The notes under the pieces: model-generated
Databases searched by the model: none
Told to the model about the DNA's origin: nothing
Seen by the model: the letters and a program-made list of their open reading frames with translations, nothing else
Assembly (NCBI GenBank): GCA_910577045.1
Contig: CAJTLB010000004.1
Coordinates: forward strand, 62,001-126,000
Length of the DNA stretch: 64,000 bases
Reading direction: 5' to 3'
Source of the DNA: an uncultured Lachnospiraceae bacterium
GTDB lineage: Bacteria; Bacillota; Clostridia; Lachnospirales; Lachnospiraceae
Made by a program: the position numbers and the translations under genes
Shown: positions 8,521-17,847 of the stretch, in pieces
Layout of the letters: each line of letters opens with the position of its first letter
Numbering within the stretch: the stretch's first letter is position 1

Positions 8521-9531
8521 TTAATTATCCAATAATTTATTTTCATTATTCCAACTATACAATTTACGAAGCTCTGCACCTACTACTTCGGAAGGATGCT
8601 GTGCAGCCCTTCTTCTCATTGCTTGGAAATGAGGTGCATTAATCTGGTTCTCTAATAACCAGTTCTTTGCAAATGTACCATCTTGAATATCTGTCAATAC
8701 CTGCTTCATTGCCTTTTTGGTATCCTCTGTAATAATCTTAGGGCCTGTAATATAATCACCAAACTCTGCTGTATTTGAAATAGAATACCTCATTCCTGCA
8801 AATCCGCTTTGGAAAATTAAGTCTACAATTAACTTCATTTCATGGATACACTCAAAATATGCGCTTTCTGGCTCATACCCTGCTTCTACCAAAGTCTCAA
8901 AGCCTGCCTGCATTAATGCACATACCCCGCCACATAAAACTGCCTGCTCTCCAAACAGGTCTGTCTCTGTCTCTTCACGGAACGTAGTCTGAAGGACACC
9001 TGCCCTAGCACCGCCAATTGCTAACGCATATGCTAATGCAAGATCATATGCCTTTCCAGTAGCATCTTGATGGACAGCAATTAAACAAGGCACTCCCTTT
9101 CCTTCTTGATACTGGCTTCTTACTGTATGCCCTGGGCCCTTTGGTGCAATCATAGTCACATCTACATCCTTTGGTGGTACAATCTGCCCAAAATGGATTG
9201 CAAACCCATGTGCAAACATTAACATATTCCCTGGCTCAAGGTTTGGCTCAATTGATTCCTTATACATCTTTGCCTGTTTCTCATCATTGATAAGAACCAT
9301 AATAATATCCGCACGCTTTGCAGCCTCTGCTGCTGTATATACTTCAAACCCCTGTGCTTCTGCCCTTGCCCATGACTTGCTTCCTTCGTATAGACCAATA
9401 ATTACATTGCATCCAGACTCTTTTGCATTAAGTGCATGAGCATGTCCCTGGCTACCATAGCCAATAACTGCGATTGTTTTTCCCTCTAATAAAGAAAGAT
9501 TACAATCTTCCTGATAATAAATCTTTGCCAT
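8521..9531 (-). CDS. ilvC: Ketol-acid reductoisomerase
   Basis: Protein of 336 residues, the class I length. It converts acetolactate or acetohydroxybutyrate to the dihydroxy acid in valine, leucine and isoleucine synthesis. The dinucleotide-binding motif GYGSQGHAHALNAKESG is at about residues 24-40. The C-terminal knotted domain has the metal-binding acids in TDLFGEQAVLCGG (about 190-202) and the glutamates of YFECIHEMKLIVDLI. The start has GGAGGAG upstream. It follows ilvN by 59 bases and ends at a strong hairpin, so ilvN-ilvC form one transcript. ilvB is not in the window. Confidence 0.97.
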   Translation of the reverse strand: MAKIYYQEDCNLSLLEGKTIAVIGYGSQGHAHALNAKESGCNVIIGLYEGSKSWARAEAQGFEVYTAAEAAKRADIIMVLINDEKQAKMYKESIEPNLEPGNMLMFAHGFAIHFGQIVPPKDVDVTMIAPKGPGHTVRSQYQEGKGVPCLIAVHQDATGKAYDLALAYALAIGGARAGVLQTTFREETETDLFGEQAVLCGGVCALMQAGFETLVEAGYEPESAYFECIHEMKLIVDLIFQSGFAGMRYSISNTAEFGDYITGPKIITEDTKKAMKQVLTDIQDGTFAKNWLLENQINAPHFQAMRRRAAQHPSEVVGAELRKLYSWNNENKLLDN

Positions 9532-9590
9532 TTCTATTTCTCCTCCACAAATTTATTATGTAAAAATTGCGTTATGCAAAAATGTATAAC

Positions 9591-10100
9591 CTAACGTTGT
9601 GGCTCGCAAACATTGCGTTCGCAAGCTCCCCTAATCAGCCCTGTAATACCAGTCCTTACTAATTCACGAATTTCAAATCCTTCTAATAGACTAATAAACG
9701 CATCTAATTTAGTCTGGTTCCCTGTTAATTCTACCATTAAGGAATCAGGTGAAACATCTACAATTTTAGCACGGAAAATATCCGCAACAGAGATTACCTG
9801 CTGCCTTTGTTCTGCCTTGGCACCTACTTTTACTAAGACTAATTCTCGGCAAACAGATTCGCCATCTTTTAATACTTCAATCTTCTTTACATCAACCAGC
9901 TTGCCCACCTGCTTTTGAATCTGCTCCAAAATTTCATCATCACCAGAAGCAACCACTGTCATACGGGAGAATTTCGGATCTTCTGTTACGCCTACTGTTA
10001 AACTATCAATATTATAGCCTCTCCTGCTAAAAAGTCCCGATACCCGACTTAAAACGCCGGAAGTATTCTCAACCAGAATAGATAACACAACTTTGCTCAT
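9591..10100 (-). CDS. ilvN: Acetolactate synthase small (regulatory) subunit
   Basis: About 169 residues. The N-terminal ACT domain (VLSILVENTSGVLSRVSGLF, MTV at about 50) binds valine for feedback control of the catalytic IlvB subunit. The C-terminal domain (ELVLVKVGAK to VRTGITGLIRG) activates it. A longer reading with a GTG at 10121 exists, but the ATG at 10100 has AAAAGGGG 10 bases upstream, so it is chosen. It is led by a consensus promoter at 10149-10177 and followed by ilvC. Its usual partner ilvB is not adjacent, so the catalytic subunit must be encoded elsewhere. Confidence 0.93.
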   Translation of the reverse strand: MSKVVLSILVENTSGVLSRVSGLFSRRGYNIDSLTVGVTEDPKFSRMTVVASGDDEILEQIQKQVGKLVDVKKIEVLKDGESVCRELVLVKVGAKAEQRQQVISVADIFRAKIVDVSPDSLMVELTGNQTKLDAFISLLEGFEIRELVRTGITGLIRGACERNVCEPQR

Positions 10101-10148
10101 ATTTATAATACCCCTTTTCACGCTTTAATCCTTTAGTTGCTAGAAGTT

Positions 10149-10177
10149 ATTATAGTAATATTTCGAGAATTTGTCAA
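10149..10177 (-). promoter_or_regulatory. Consensus sigma-A promoter of ilvN-ilvC
   Basis: On the minus strand TTGACA (10177-10172), exactly 17 bases, and TATAAT (10154-10149) match the consensus in all twelve positions. Transcription should begin near 10142, about 42 bases before the ilvN start, which leaves no room for a T-box or attenuator leader. Confidence 0.88.
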
Positions 10178-10215
10178 TACTAAGCCTTCTGTTTTTCTTT
10201 ATCCCTTATGCCAGT

Positions 10216-12621
10216 CTATAATAACCTTTCTACCAATTTTACTGCATCTGCTGCATCTTTTGAATATCCATCTGCCCCAATTTCCTTTGCAAAGCTCTCT
10301 GTAATAACAGCCCCGCCAATTATAATTTTCGCCTTACATCCTTTTTCTTTCGCATATTCTACTACATTCTTCATTTCCATCATAGTTGTTGTCATTAATG
10401 CAGATAACCCAATAATTGCCGCATTTTCTTTTATGGCAGTTTCTACAATTTTTTCTTTTGGCACATCTTTCCCTAAATCTATCATATGATACCCATAATT
10501 TTTTAACATTAACACCACCAAATTTTTCCCAATATCATGGATATCTCCCTGTACTGTAGCAAAAACAATGGTTGGCAATTCTTTTCCGTCTTTTCTTTTT
10601 TCCAACAATGGTTCTAAATATTCGATTGCACATTTCATTGCTTCTGCTGATGCAATTAGCTGGGGCAAAAAATATAACTTTTTATCAAACAATCTCCCCA
10701 CTTCATTAATAGCTGGAATTAAAAGATGATTAATAATATCTCCTGCTGCCTGCCCTTTTTCAATTAATTCTTTGGCATGTTCTACAATAATCTCTTTCCT
10801 ACCTTTCATTACATCTTCATAGATCTCTGGCTGCACAATTTGCTCTTTTTTCTGTGTTACTTGTTTTTCTGTAGAATCTGCTAAACTATTTATTTTATTA
10901 ATATAACGAATATCTGCGCCTTTTTTATTTAATAATAAATCTGATGCAAAAGCAGCTTTTACTAATAAATCTTGGGAAGGATTGGCAATTGCCATTGTAA
11001 GCCCTGCCTGGATTGCCATTGTAAGGAAAGCTGTATTAATCGAAGCCCTATCTGGCAGGCCAAAAGAAATATTAGAAAGCCCAGTAATTGTTGCTACCCC
11101 TAATTCTTCTTTACAATAGCGGATTGTCTCTAATGTCTCTTTTGCCGCATTAGGATTTGCGCCAATTGTTGCCACAAGGCCATCTACTACTATCCTATCT
11201 TTTGTAATTCCCTGCTGTGCTGCTTTTTCTATAATAGTATGGATAATTTCCTTTTTTTCTTCTAAATTTTCTGGAAGCCCTTTATCAGAAAGTGGCAGCA
11301 GAATAAACATTGCCCCATATTTTTTTGCTACGGAAAGCAAACGGTCACATTTTTCCTTTTCTAAAGAAATAGAATTTATCAACGCCCTGCCTGGATAAAC
11401 CCGAAGTGCTTCCTCTATAATATCCACATGGCTAGAATCAATACAAAGCGGCAAGCTAACTGTCCTAGATACCTCATAAATTGCTTTTATCATCATCTCT
11501 TTTTCATGAATGCCATTCATGCCCATATTGATATCTAAGATAGAGGCACCTTTTTCTTCTTGCTCTAATGCCATATCTGCTACCAATTCCATTCTTCCCT
11601 GCCTTAACTGTTCCTGCAAAAGCTTTTTTCCTGTAGGGTTAATCCGTTCCCCTACTATTAAAAACCTTCCATCTAAATCAATTTCTATACTTCTTCGTTC
11701 TGAACAGAGCACTCTTTTTTGTTTACAAGCAATAGATGGGGCAGGAAGTTTTTGTGTATATTCTTTTGTTTTTCGGATATATTCTGGCGTTGTCCCACAA
11801 CATCCGCCAATTATGGAAGCCCCCGCTTCTACTAACTGTACCATAAAAGCAGCAAAAGTATCTGGATCCATATCATATATAGTGCTCCCATCAGAAGCAC
11901 ACACTGGCAGCCCTGCATTTGGCTTAGCAATTAACGGCACTACTGCATACGTTTTCATATCCTCCATTAATTCTACCATTGTATCTGGCCCTGAAGAACA
12001 ATTCATGCCTATTGCATCGGCCCCCAAGCTTTGCAATACCATTACGGCTGTCCTTGGGTCTGTGCCATATAGGGTAAGCCCATCTTCCTTAAAGGTCAAT
12101 GTCACCATAATAGGAAGATCGGATACTTCCTTTACTGCTAATACGGCTGCCCTTGCCTCTTGCAGGCTCATTAATGTTTCTGCCACAATTAAATCAACCC
12201 CTGCTTTGGCAAGGCAACGGACTTGCTCCTTATAAATATCAACCAGTTCTTCAAACATTAATGTGCCAATGGGATACAACTGCTCCCCCGTCATCGTAAT
12301 ATCCCCTGCCACCAAAGCTTTTCCTTCTGCTGCTTCTTTTGATAAAAGCACCAGTTCTTTATTGATATATTCCAGCCTATTCTCTAAGCCGTATTCCTTT
12401 AATTTAATCCGGTTCCCTGTAAAAGTAGGTGCATATAAAATAGTAGTCCCTGCGTCCACATATGCTTTTTGTAACTCCAGCATTACTTGTTTATGGTTTA
12501 AAATCCATTCTTCTGGGCATACCCCGACTGGCATCCCTGCTTTTTGTAAGTTTGTCCCCGTAGCACCATCTAAATAAATAATCTTATTTTGTACAAATTC
12601 TTGAAATTCTTTTTGGTTCAT
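10216..12621 (-). CDS. metH: Cobalamin-dependent methionine synthase
   Basis: About 801 residues. Domains in order: homocysteine-binding domain with zinc cysteines (MNCSSG near 205-210 and GGCCGTTPEYI near 275-285), pterin-binding domain (GERINPTGKKLL, from about 325), B12 cap domain, and B12-binding domain with GDIHDIGKNLV (about 695-705), whose histidine ligates cobalt. It is shorter than the E. coli enzyme (about 1,227) because the C-terminal reactivation domain is absent, as is usual in Clostridia. A longer reading from 12651 exists, but the ATG at 12621 has AGGGAGGA upstream. It starts 2 bases after the stop of the MTHFR fusion, so the two are translationally linked. Confidence 0.95.
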   Translation of the reverse strand: MNQKEFQEFVQNKIIYLDGATGTNLQKAGMPVGVCPEEWILNHKQVMLELQKAYVDAGTTILYAPTFTGNRIKLKEYGLENRLEYINKELVLLSKEAAEGKALVAGDITMTGEQLYPIGTLMFEELVDIYKEQVRCLAKAGVDLIVAETLMSLQEARAAVLAVKEVSDLPIMVTLTFKEDGLTLYGTDPRTAVMVLQSLGADAIGMNCSSGPDTMVELMEDMKTYAVVPLIAKPNAGLPVCASDGSTIYDMDPDTFAAFMVQLVEAGASIIGGCCGTTPEYIRKTKEYTQKLPAPSIACKQKRVLCSERRSIEIDLDGRFLIVGERINPTGKKLLQEQLRQGRMELVADMALEQEEKGASILDINMGMNGIHEKEMMIKAIYEVSRTVSLPLCIDSSHVDIIEEALRVYPGRALINSISLEKEKCDRLLSVAKKYGAMFILLPLSDKGLPENLEEKKEIIHTIIEKAAQQGITKDRIVVDGLVATIGANPNAAKETLETIRYCKEELGVATITGLSNISFGLPDRASINTAFLTMAIQAGLTMAIANPSQDLLVKAAFASDLLLNKKGADIRYINKINSLADSTEKQVTQKKEQIVQPEIYEDVMKGRKEIIVEHAKELIEKGQAAGDIINHLLIPAINEVGRLFDKKLYFLPQLIASAEAMKCAIEYLEPLLEKRKDGKELPTIVFATVQGDIHDIGKNLVVLMLKNYGYHMIDLGKDVPKEKIVETAIKENAAIIGLSALMTTTMMEMKNVVEYAKEKGCKAKIIIGGAVITESFAKEIGADGYSKDAADAVKLVERLL

Positions 12622-12623
12622 TT

Positions 12624-14444
12624 TTATTCCTCCCTTATCTGCCCTAAACACATAGAAACCAATTTTACTCTATTAAATGGAAGCATAAAATAATATCCAT
12701 CCGCCACATCAAATAACTCTTTCATGGTTTGTACTGCAATTTTAACTCCTGCTTTTTCTCCTTCTTCTCTTGTCATTTCTGGAGAAAAAGCCTTTACTAC
12801 ACTATCTGGCACATGGATACCCGTTATTTCATTTTGAATAAATACAGCATTCCTATAATTTACTAATGGCATAATTCCACATAATATTTTTGTATCTATT
12901 TTTCCTTTGATATAACGAATCCGTTCTATATCTTCCATAGAAAAAATAGGCTGTGTTAAAAAATAAGAAGCGCCTGCTGCTATTTTTTTCCTCATCCGTT
13001 CTATTTCTATTTCTATATTGGCACGGGCATGATTTAATGCCCCACCATAACACAATGGCTCTCGTTGCCAGTGTTCCTCATTCATTTCTTTAATAAATTC
13101 CATTAAACGGATAGAATTAAAATCAAATACACTTGTTACTTGTGTACGGTCACTTCCTGGAATGGGATCTCCTGTTACTAATAACAAATTTCGGATTCCA
13201 TTCGCATATGCCCCTAAAAGCCCTGCCCGCATGGCAATCATATTTTTATCCCTACAGCTAATATGTGGCATTACAGGGATATCTACTTCTGTCCTTACTT
13301 TAATACTAGTAAGTATCGAATCCATCCTTGGTTTTGCCATCGGTGAATCTGCAAAGGTCAGCATATCCACACCTTCTGCTTTTAGTATATTTGCACATCC
13401 CATAATTTTTTCAAACTTCTCATCATAAGGCGGATCTAATTCCACAGCAATTACTTTTTTCCCTTTTTTTATTTTTTGTAAAAATAAATTTTCTTTAACA
13501 GAAATTGTTTTATTGCTTTTTTCTTTTATTTTATAATTATCTATATGGATAACAGGGGAATCCTCAACAATAGCAGCTGCCTTTTTAATATATTCAGGAG
13601 TTGTGCCACAGCATCCCCCTATAATATCTACGCCAAGATCGGCTATATCTTTAATCCGTTCTGCAAAATACTGGCTATTATCCAAATATACAGCCCTGTC
13701 TTGCAAAAGCTGTGGATAACTGGAATTTGGCATTGCCATAAAATATTTTTCCCCACTTATATTAAGTTTTTTATAAACTTCCAGCATATGCCCAGAACCA
13801 ATTCCACAATTAAACCCAACTGCCCCTATTTCCTCCATCTGCATCGCTTGTTCTACAAGGCGCGTAGCACTTATGCCTGTCCTAGAATATCCATAACGGT
13901 TTAAACAAAATTGTGCCATAAGAAATGGCAGGTTATTCTTGTTATTGACATTTTTTTGCTGTTTTTCCTTTTGGTACATAATAAGCGCATCAATATAAAT
14001 AAAATCAGGAAATGTCTCAAATAAAATAATTTCTGCACCACATTCTATGAGTGTATCATATATAAAAACATATTCTTCTAATACTTCCTTATGTCCCGCA
14101 GATAAGTTTTCAGGAATTGGCCCTATATCTGCTGCAATAAAGACTTCTTTCCCAGATTCCTCTACTGCCTCTTTTGCAAGAAAATATCCTTTTTGCAAAA
14201 TCTCCTTTTGCTCTTTTCTAGTGCACAAAAGCATTGCTTGATTCGCTGCAAATGTATTAGTACGTATTAACCTAGCCCCTGCCTGAATATATTCTTTATG
14301 GATTTGCTTTACCAAAGCTGGATTTTCCACATTTGCCCACTCAGCCGCATCCTCTTGCCCTTTAAAACATTGTGCATAATATGTACCAAAAGCCCCATCA
14401 GAAAGAAGCCTATGTTGTTTTAAGTATTCTTTAATGGTTGTCAT
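12624..14444 (-). CDS. Homocysteine S-methyltransferase / methylenetetrahydrofolate reductase fusion
   Basis: Protein of 606 residues, the size of bifunctional enzymes like Bacillus YitJ. The N-terminal half is a homocysteine methyltransferase domain (LLSDGAFGTYYAQCF at 13-27; zinc cysteines in VGFNCGIGSG and IIGGCCGTTPEYIKK). The C-terminal half is an MTHFR-type TIM barrel (VIAVELDPPYDEKFEK near 330; LLLVTGDPIPGSDRTQV near 415). The reductase would supply methyl-tetrahydrofolate to the metH product encoded next. The start has AAGGGGA and the gene is led by a good promoter at 14474-14503. No S-box fits in the short leader. Confidence 0.93.
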   Translation of the reverse strand: MTTIKEYLKQHRLLSDGAFGTYYAQCFKGQEDAAEWANVENPALVKQIHKEYIQAGARLIRTNTFAANQAMLLCTRKEQKEILQKGYFLAKEAVEESGKEVFIAADIGPIPENLSAGHKEVLEEYVFIYDTLIECGAEIILFETFPDFIYIDALIMYQKEKQQKNVNNKNNLPFLMAQFCLNRYGYSRTGISATRLVEQAMQMEEIGAVGFNCGIGSGHMLEVYKKLNISGEKYFMAMPNSSYPQLLQDRAVYLDNSQYFAERIKDIADLGVDIIGGCCGTTPEYIKKAAAIVEDSPVIHIDNYKIKEKSNKTISVKENLFLQKIKKGKKVIAVELDPPYDEKFEKIMGCANILKAEGVDMLTFADSPMAKPRMDSILTSIKVRTEVDIPVMPHISCRDKNMIAMRAGLLGAYANGIRNLLLVTGDPIPGSDRTQVTSVFDFNSIRLMEFIKEMNEEHWQREPLCYGGALNHARANIEIEIERMRKKIAAGASYFLTQPIFSMEDIERIRYIKGKIDTKILCGIMPLVNYRNAVFIQNEITGIHVPDSVVKAFSPEMTREEGEKAGVKIAVQTMKELFDVADGYYFMLPFNRVKLVSMCLGQIREE

Positions 14445-14473
14445 AATTCCTTGTTCCCCTTTTATTTTTCGTT

Positions 14474-14503
14474 ATTTTAACATGGTTTTTTATTCTCTGT
14501 CAA
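14474..14503 (-). promoter_or_regulatory. Promoter of the MTHFR fusion-metH operon
   Basis: Minus-strand TTGACA (14503-14498), an 18-base spacer and TAAAAT (14479-14474) lie about 30 bases upstream of the start codon. The -35 is perfect and the -10 matches 5/6. Confidence 0.7.
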
Positions 14504-14599
14504 TATAAGGCATATTCTATTTATGGTGTATGTTATATTCTTATTTTATTTATTAAAATAGATTTTCAAACTAATATCCTACTCTCTTATTATAAAAAT

Positions 14600-14636
14600 A
14601 GTAGGAAAATAACTTCTTATCTGCTATTTTCCTACT
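14600..14636 (-). terminator. Terminator after the small hypothetical gene
   Basis: AGTAGGAAAATA (14600-14611) pairs perfectly with TATTTTCCTACT (14625-14636), a 12-bp stem. On the minus strand it is followed by ATTTTTATAATA. It lies about 40 bases after the stop of the gene at 14678. Confidence 0.7.
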
Positions 14637-14677
14637 TACATTTATTATTACAATTTACTTCACTTATATATAAAAGA

Positions 14678-15091
14678 CTAAAGCAAATCAGACATCCAGT
14701 ATACATATTTATCTTTACTTTTATTATCTACTTTGCTTTTTACTAACCTAATTAACCATTTTACCTCTGGATAAAAATCAAATATATTTCTAATAACAAT
14801 ACCTTCTGCTAACATTGCATCTGGTTTATTCTGTGTATCAAAATCATTATCAAATACAGATACTTCCATTCCTTCATATAATTCTACATTATTCCCGTAA
14901 GAATCATTTACAATATCTGCTTGGGAAAATAAATATATGGTAGGCTCCCCTTCTTTATCATAAGCACAACATTCATTAAAATCTAACCAGACCCTAGCCT
15001 TATCTAATGGCATAGAAGCCTTACATTTCTCTTGTTTCGTGGTCTGTTTCCCTTTGTACTGGTATGGATAGGCTTGTGCCACTTCAATCAC
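14678..15091 (-). CDS. Small hypothetical protein with a disrupted 5' end
   Basis: Open frame of 137 residues from a GTG at 15091, with no recognisable domain. It is acidic (LYEGMEVSVFDNDFD) and ends KDKYVYWMSDLL. The likely original start lies upstream: AAAGG (15150-15154), 7 bases, then ATG at 15142, but codon 4 is TGA (15133-15131). Past that TGA the same frame continues KYFICFANNSNWEVIEVAQA without a break into this protein. Either a nonsense change has removed the original start, or a weak internal start (GTG 15091) is used. It stands between the methionine operon and the glycan locus. Function unknown. Confidence 0.45.
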   Translation of the reverse strand: MIEVAQAYPYQYKGKQTTKQEKCKASMPLDKARVWLDFNECCAYDKEGEPTIYLFSQADIVNDSYGNNVELYEGMEVSVFDNDFDTQNKPDAMLAEGIVIRNIFDFYPEVKWLIRLVKSKVDNKSKDKYVYWMSDLL

Positions 15092-15197
15092 TTCCCAATT
15101 ACTATTATTTGCAAAACAAATAAAATATTTTCACAGGTACATCTTAATTCCTTTAACATATAAATACCTTTTTATTATAATATTTCTCTATATCTTT

Positions 15198-17804
15198 TCA
15201 ACTTGTTTTTATATTATTTCCTTTACTCTCTAATTCTTTATAAATTTCTTTAAATACCTTCTCCCCACAAGTCCCATCGAGGTTTTCTGCTACCTTTGTA
15301 TACGCGTTTAACTGGATTTCTCTACTATTTCCTAATTGATCCTTTACCACTCCATCTATAAAATCGGGGATCGAAATATAACTATTCTCTGCACAAGCAT
15401 ACGGAATATCAATACTCCATTCCTCAAAACACTGGTCTAAAGTAATAAATTTCTCTAATCCTTCTTTATCTAGCTTTAACTTCCTCTCTTGATAAGTCTT
15501 TGTCCCTAAATCAATATCCAATAAACAGCCATCACAAGAGGTCACGATCCATAACTTCGTTAGCTCATACTTCCTTGCCTTCTCCATATCAAAACACAAC
15601 ACATTCTTAATTCCTGTCCATCGGTTATCAAATATCCCTGTCTGCGGTTCTTTAAAATGGCTGGAGATATCCACTGGGAACTTCTTTATTTCTAAGGTTT
15701 CCTTATCCACTTCCATTAGCTGGTTCCCCATCTGCGGCAGTAACAACAAATGATCCTTCGCCTCATAAAACCCTCCAAAGGGATATAACTCTCCCATTGG
15801 GTTTCGATAGACGACAAAATCTTCTGGTAAGTTAGGCATTATCTCCTTTGTTTCCCCTGTCTTTGGATTCCAACATACAAATCCCATTCCTTCATACCTG
15901 CGGATTAAAAATTGATCTTTTATTTTTACCAAAGGCCCATAGGTTTCTTCTTCTCCCCCTACTACATGTAACTGGCAATACATTTTCTTTAAATCCCATT
16001 CCAGTACTCCATGGAACCTTGCTAACGATAAATAGACGATCCCCTTCTCTATATCCATATAACAACCGCCAAAATAAGGCCGCCTTTGCTGATATTCTTG
16101 CCCTAACTCTTTTATGATATCAACTAAACCCTTATGGAATAGATATCTTTTTTCCTTTGCACTATATTGGATTACTGCTTCATACTGGTTTGGTAAAATA
16201 AAGTAATCTTCTCCCCATTCTATTACTCCTCCCATATTCCCTACATGCCGTGGGTTAGAAAGGGGATATTCTGAAAATTTTCCTGTTTTTACCTCATATT
16301 CTACGATCCGATCCATACCACTTGGTGTTAAGATTAACTTACTTTTATAAGCATAAAGAGATGATACCCCTGCCCTCAACAAAGGAACTCCTGGTATCCG
16401 ATCTACTATATAGATTTTATCAGTTTCTGGATCTAAACGGCATAGCATATTAAATTTTGATAAACATATCCAATAACTTCCCCCACATTCTACCATATTT
16501 CCAAAAAATGGTTCTACCTTTTCTTGAATTGTTAATTTCTTCATTATATCATTATTCGTAAAAAACAACGGCTTTCCTGTTACACCAAATAGATGTACTA
16601 CTGAAGAGCTTGCTTCCCCTATATAGGCATCACACCAAGCAATTGTCCTTGACGCATCTGTTGTTTTATCTAAAATCCCTCTTTTCTCTCTTAAAAACCT
16701 CTCCTGTATCCTCTGGTACTTCTGATAGGCAGCAGGCCTCATTGCTTTTAAAGTGGATTCACTTAATGGGTGGGGCCTCCATAACAATACCACATCTTCT
16801 CTCCCTTCAAAACATGAAATCACATGTTCCATCTTTTTCAATGCTATTTCACAATCTCCCAATAGACTAGAAAGGCTGGTATTATAAAAAAATACCTTCT
16901 TTCCTTCTATTTTTTCCTTCCATTCCTCTGGTATCTCTGGCTTCTCTCTTTCATATGCCACTACCTTATCAAACTTAGGGGAACCGAATGGAAGCAATTT
17001 TCCTTGGAATAGCTCCTGTGAAAAAAAACGTTCTTCTTTCGGGGACTGGATTACCATTTTATCCATATGTAAATGAACTGGTAAGAACCGATGTCCTTCT
17101 GGCACCATCCCCCCTGTCACATAATAAGGGATATAGACTAATAGACTAGTATATGGTTTTAAGTTCTTCGCATAGTATGCTGGGAACACACTGGTGACTA
17201 GGTTTATCTCATCATAAGGATTATGGATAAAAATCGCATCTGGCAGATGTTCTTCTATCTTATATTCCCGGTAATCTGTAATTTCGATTTCCTTTGGGAA
17301 CAGCCTTCCTTCATATCGCGGAATCTTTCTTGTCCCATTTTCTTGTATATCATAATAAGGGATTGGCATAACGACTGCCTTACAATAAGGGGCTTTGTTT
17401 GCAGCTATATACACACTTTCCATACAATCCCACATAGAAGCTTTATAAGGTAAGAATAAGAATTCATAGGTAATAGGCAGATGGTGGAGGCCTTGTCCTA
17501 TTTGTGCCAAGTAGTCTTGGAATCCTTTTTCAGTCTGTGGTATAGAAATCGTTTCTTCTTCCACCCCTTGTGCCACCTCATATAGATACTCACAAAATGC
17601 TTCTAATACCCCAACAACTTCTGTCCCTGTCCCTTCGATGTTTTCAATACTCTCTCCCCATTCTACGGCTAGTTGCTGGCATTCTTGTAAAAAAGGAAAA
17701 ATCGAATTCCTCTCTTCTTTTTTTATTTTCTCTATGATTATTTGACATAACTCTTGTAAGGAATTCCTTACTTCTTCCATTTGTTGTTTCATCTGCTTTC
17801 TCAT
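15198..17804 (-). CDS. CDP-glycerol glycerophosphotransferase-like protein fused to a propeller-like domain
   Basis: Protein of 868 residues. A helical N-terminal stretch (1-100) precedes a GT-B-like region (about 110-430) with the hallmarks of the CDP-glycerol glycerophosphotransferase family: VVLLWRPHPLSESTL and DAYIGEASSSVVHLFGVTGKP. These enzymes transfer glycerol-phosphate or related groups to wall polymers. The remaining 430 residues are repeated beta-rich units (for example GEDYFILPNQYEAVIQYSA) that look like propeller blades, perhaps for binding glycan. It is the last gene of the large glycan locus. The two TagD-like cytidylyltransferases and LicD in the same locus fit a polyol-phosphate donor. 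The C-terminal fold is inferred from repeat rhythm only. Confidence 0.65.
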   Translation of the reverse strand: MRKQMKQQMEEVRNSLQELCQIIIEKIKKEERNSIFPFLQECQQLAVEWGESIENIEGTGTEVVGVLEAFCEYLYEVAQGVEEETISIPQTEKGFQDYLAQIGQGLHHLPITYEFLFLPYKASMWDCMESVYIAANKAPYCKAVVMPIPYYDIQENGTRKIPRYEGRLFPKEIEITDYREYKIEEHLPDAIFIHNPYDEINLVTSVFPAYYAKNLKPYTSLLVYIPYYVTGGMVPEGHRFLPVHLHMDKMVIQSPKEERFFSQELFQGKLLPFGSPKFDKVVAYEREKPEIPEEWKEKIEGKKVFFYNTSLSSLLGDCEIALKKMEHVISCFEGREDVVLLWRPHPLSESTLKAMRPAAYQKYQRIQERFLREKRGILDKTTDASRTIAWCDAYIGEASSSVVHLFGVTGKPLFFTNNDIMKKLTIQEKVEPFFGNMVECGGSYWICLSKFNMLCRLDPETDKIYIVDRIPGVPLLRAGVSSLYAYKSKLILTPSGMDRIVEYEVKTGKFSEYPLSNPRHVGNMGGVIEWGEDYFILPNQYEAVIQYSAKEKRYLFHKGLVDIIKELGQEYQQRRPYFGGCYMDIEKGIVYLSLARFHGVLEWDLKKMYCQLHVVGGEEETYGPLVKIKDQFLIRRYEGMGFVCWNPKTGETKEIMPNLPEDFVVYRNPMGELYPFGGFYEAKDHLLLLPQMGNQLMEVDKETLEIKKFPVDISSHFKEPQTGIFDNRWTGIKNVLCFDMEKARKYELTKLWIVTSCDGCLLDIDLGTKTYQERKLKLDKEGLEKFITLDQCFEEWSIDIPYACAENSYISIPDFIDGVVKDQLGNSREIQLNAYTKVAENLDGTCGEKVFKEIYKELESKGNNIKTS

Positions 17805-17847
17805 ACTTTATTTTCCTGCCTTCCTTTTCTACCTACCACTCTTTTCC

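Noticed and set aside
10122..10215. T-box or attenuator ahead of ilvN-ilvC
   Set aside because: The promoter gives a leader of only about 42 bases with no hairpin set.
14445..14600. SAM or cobalamin riboswitch ahead of the methionine operon
   Set aside because: The promoter lies about 30 bases before the start codon, leaving no space, and no conserved riboswitch stretch was seen.
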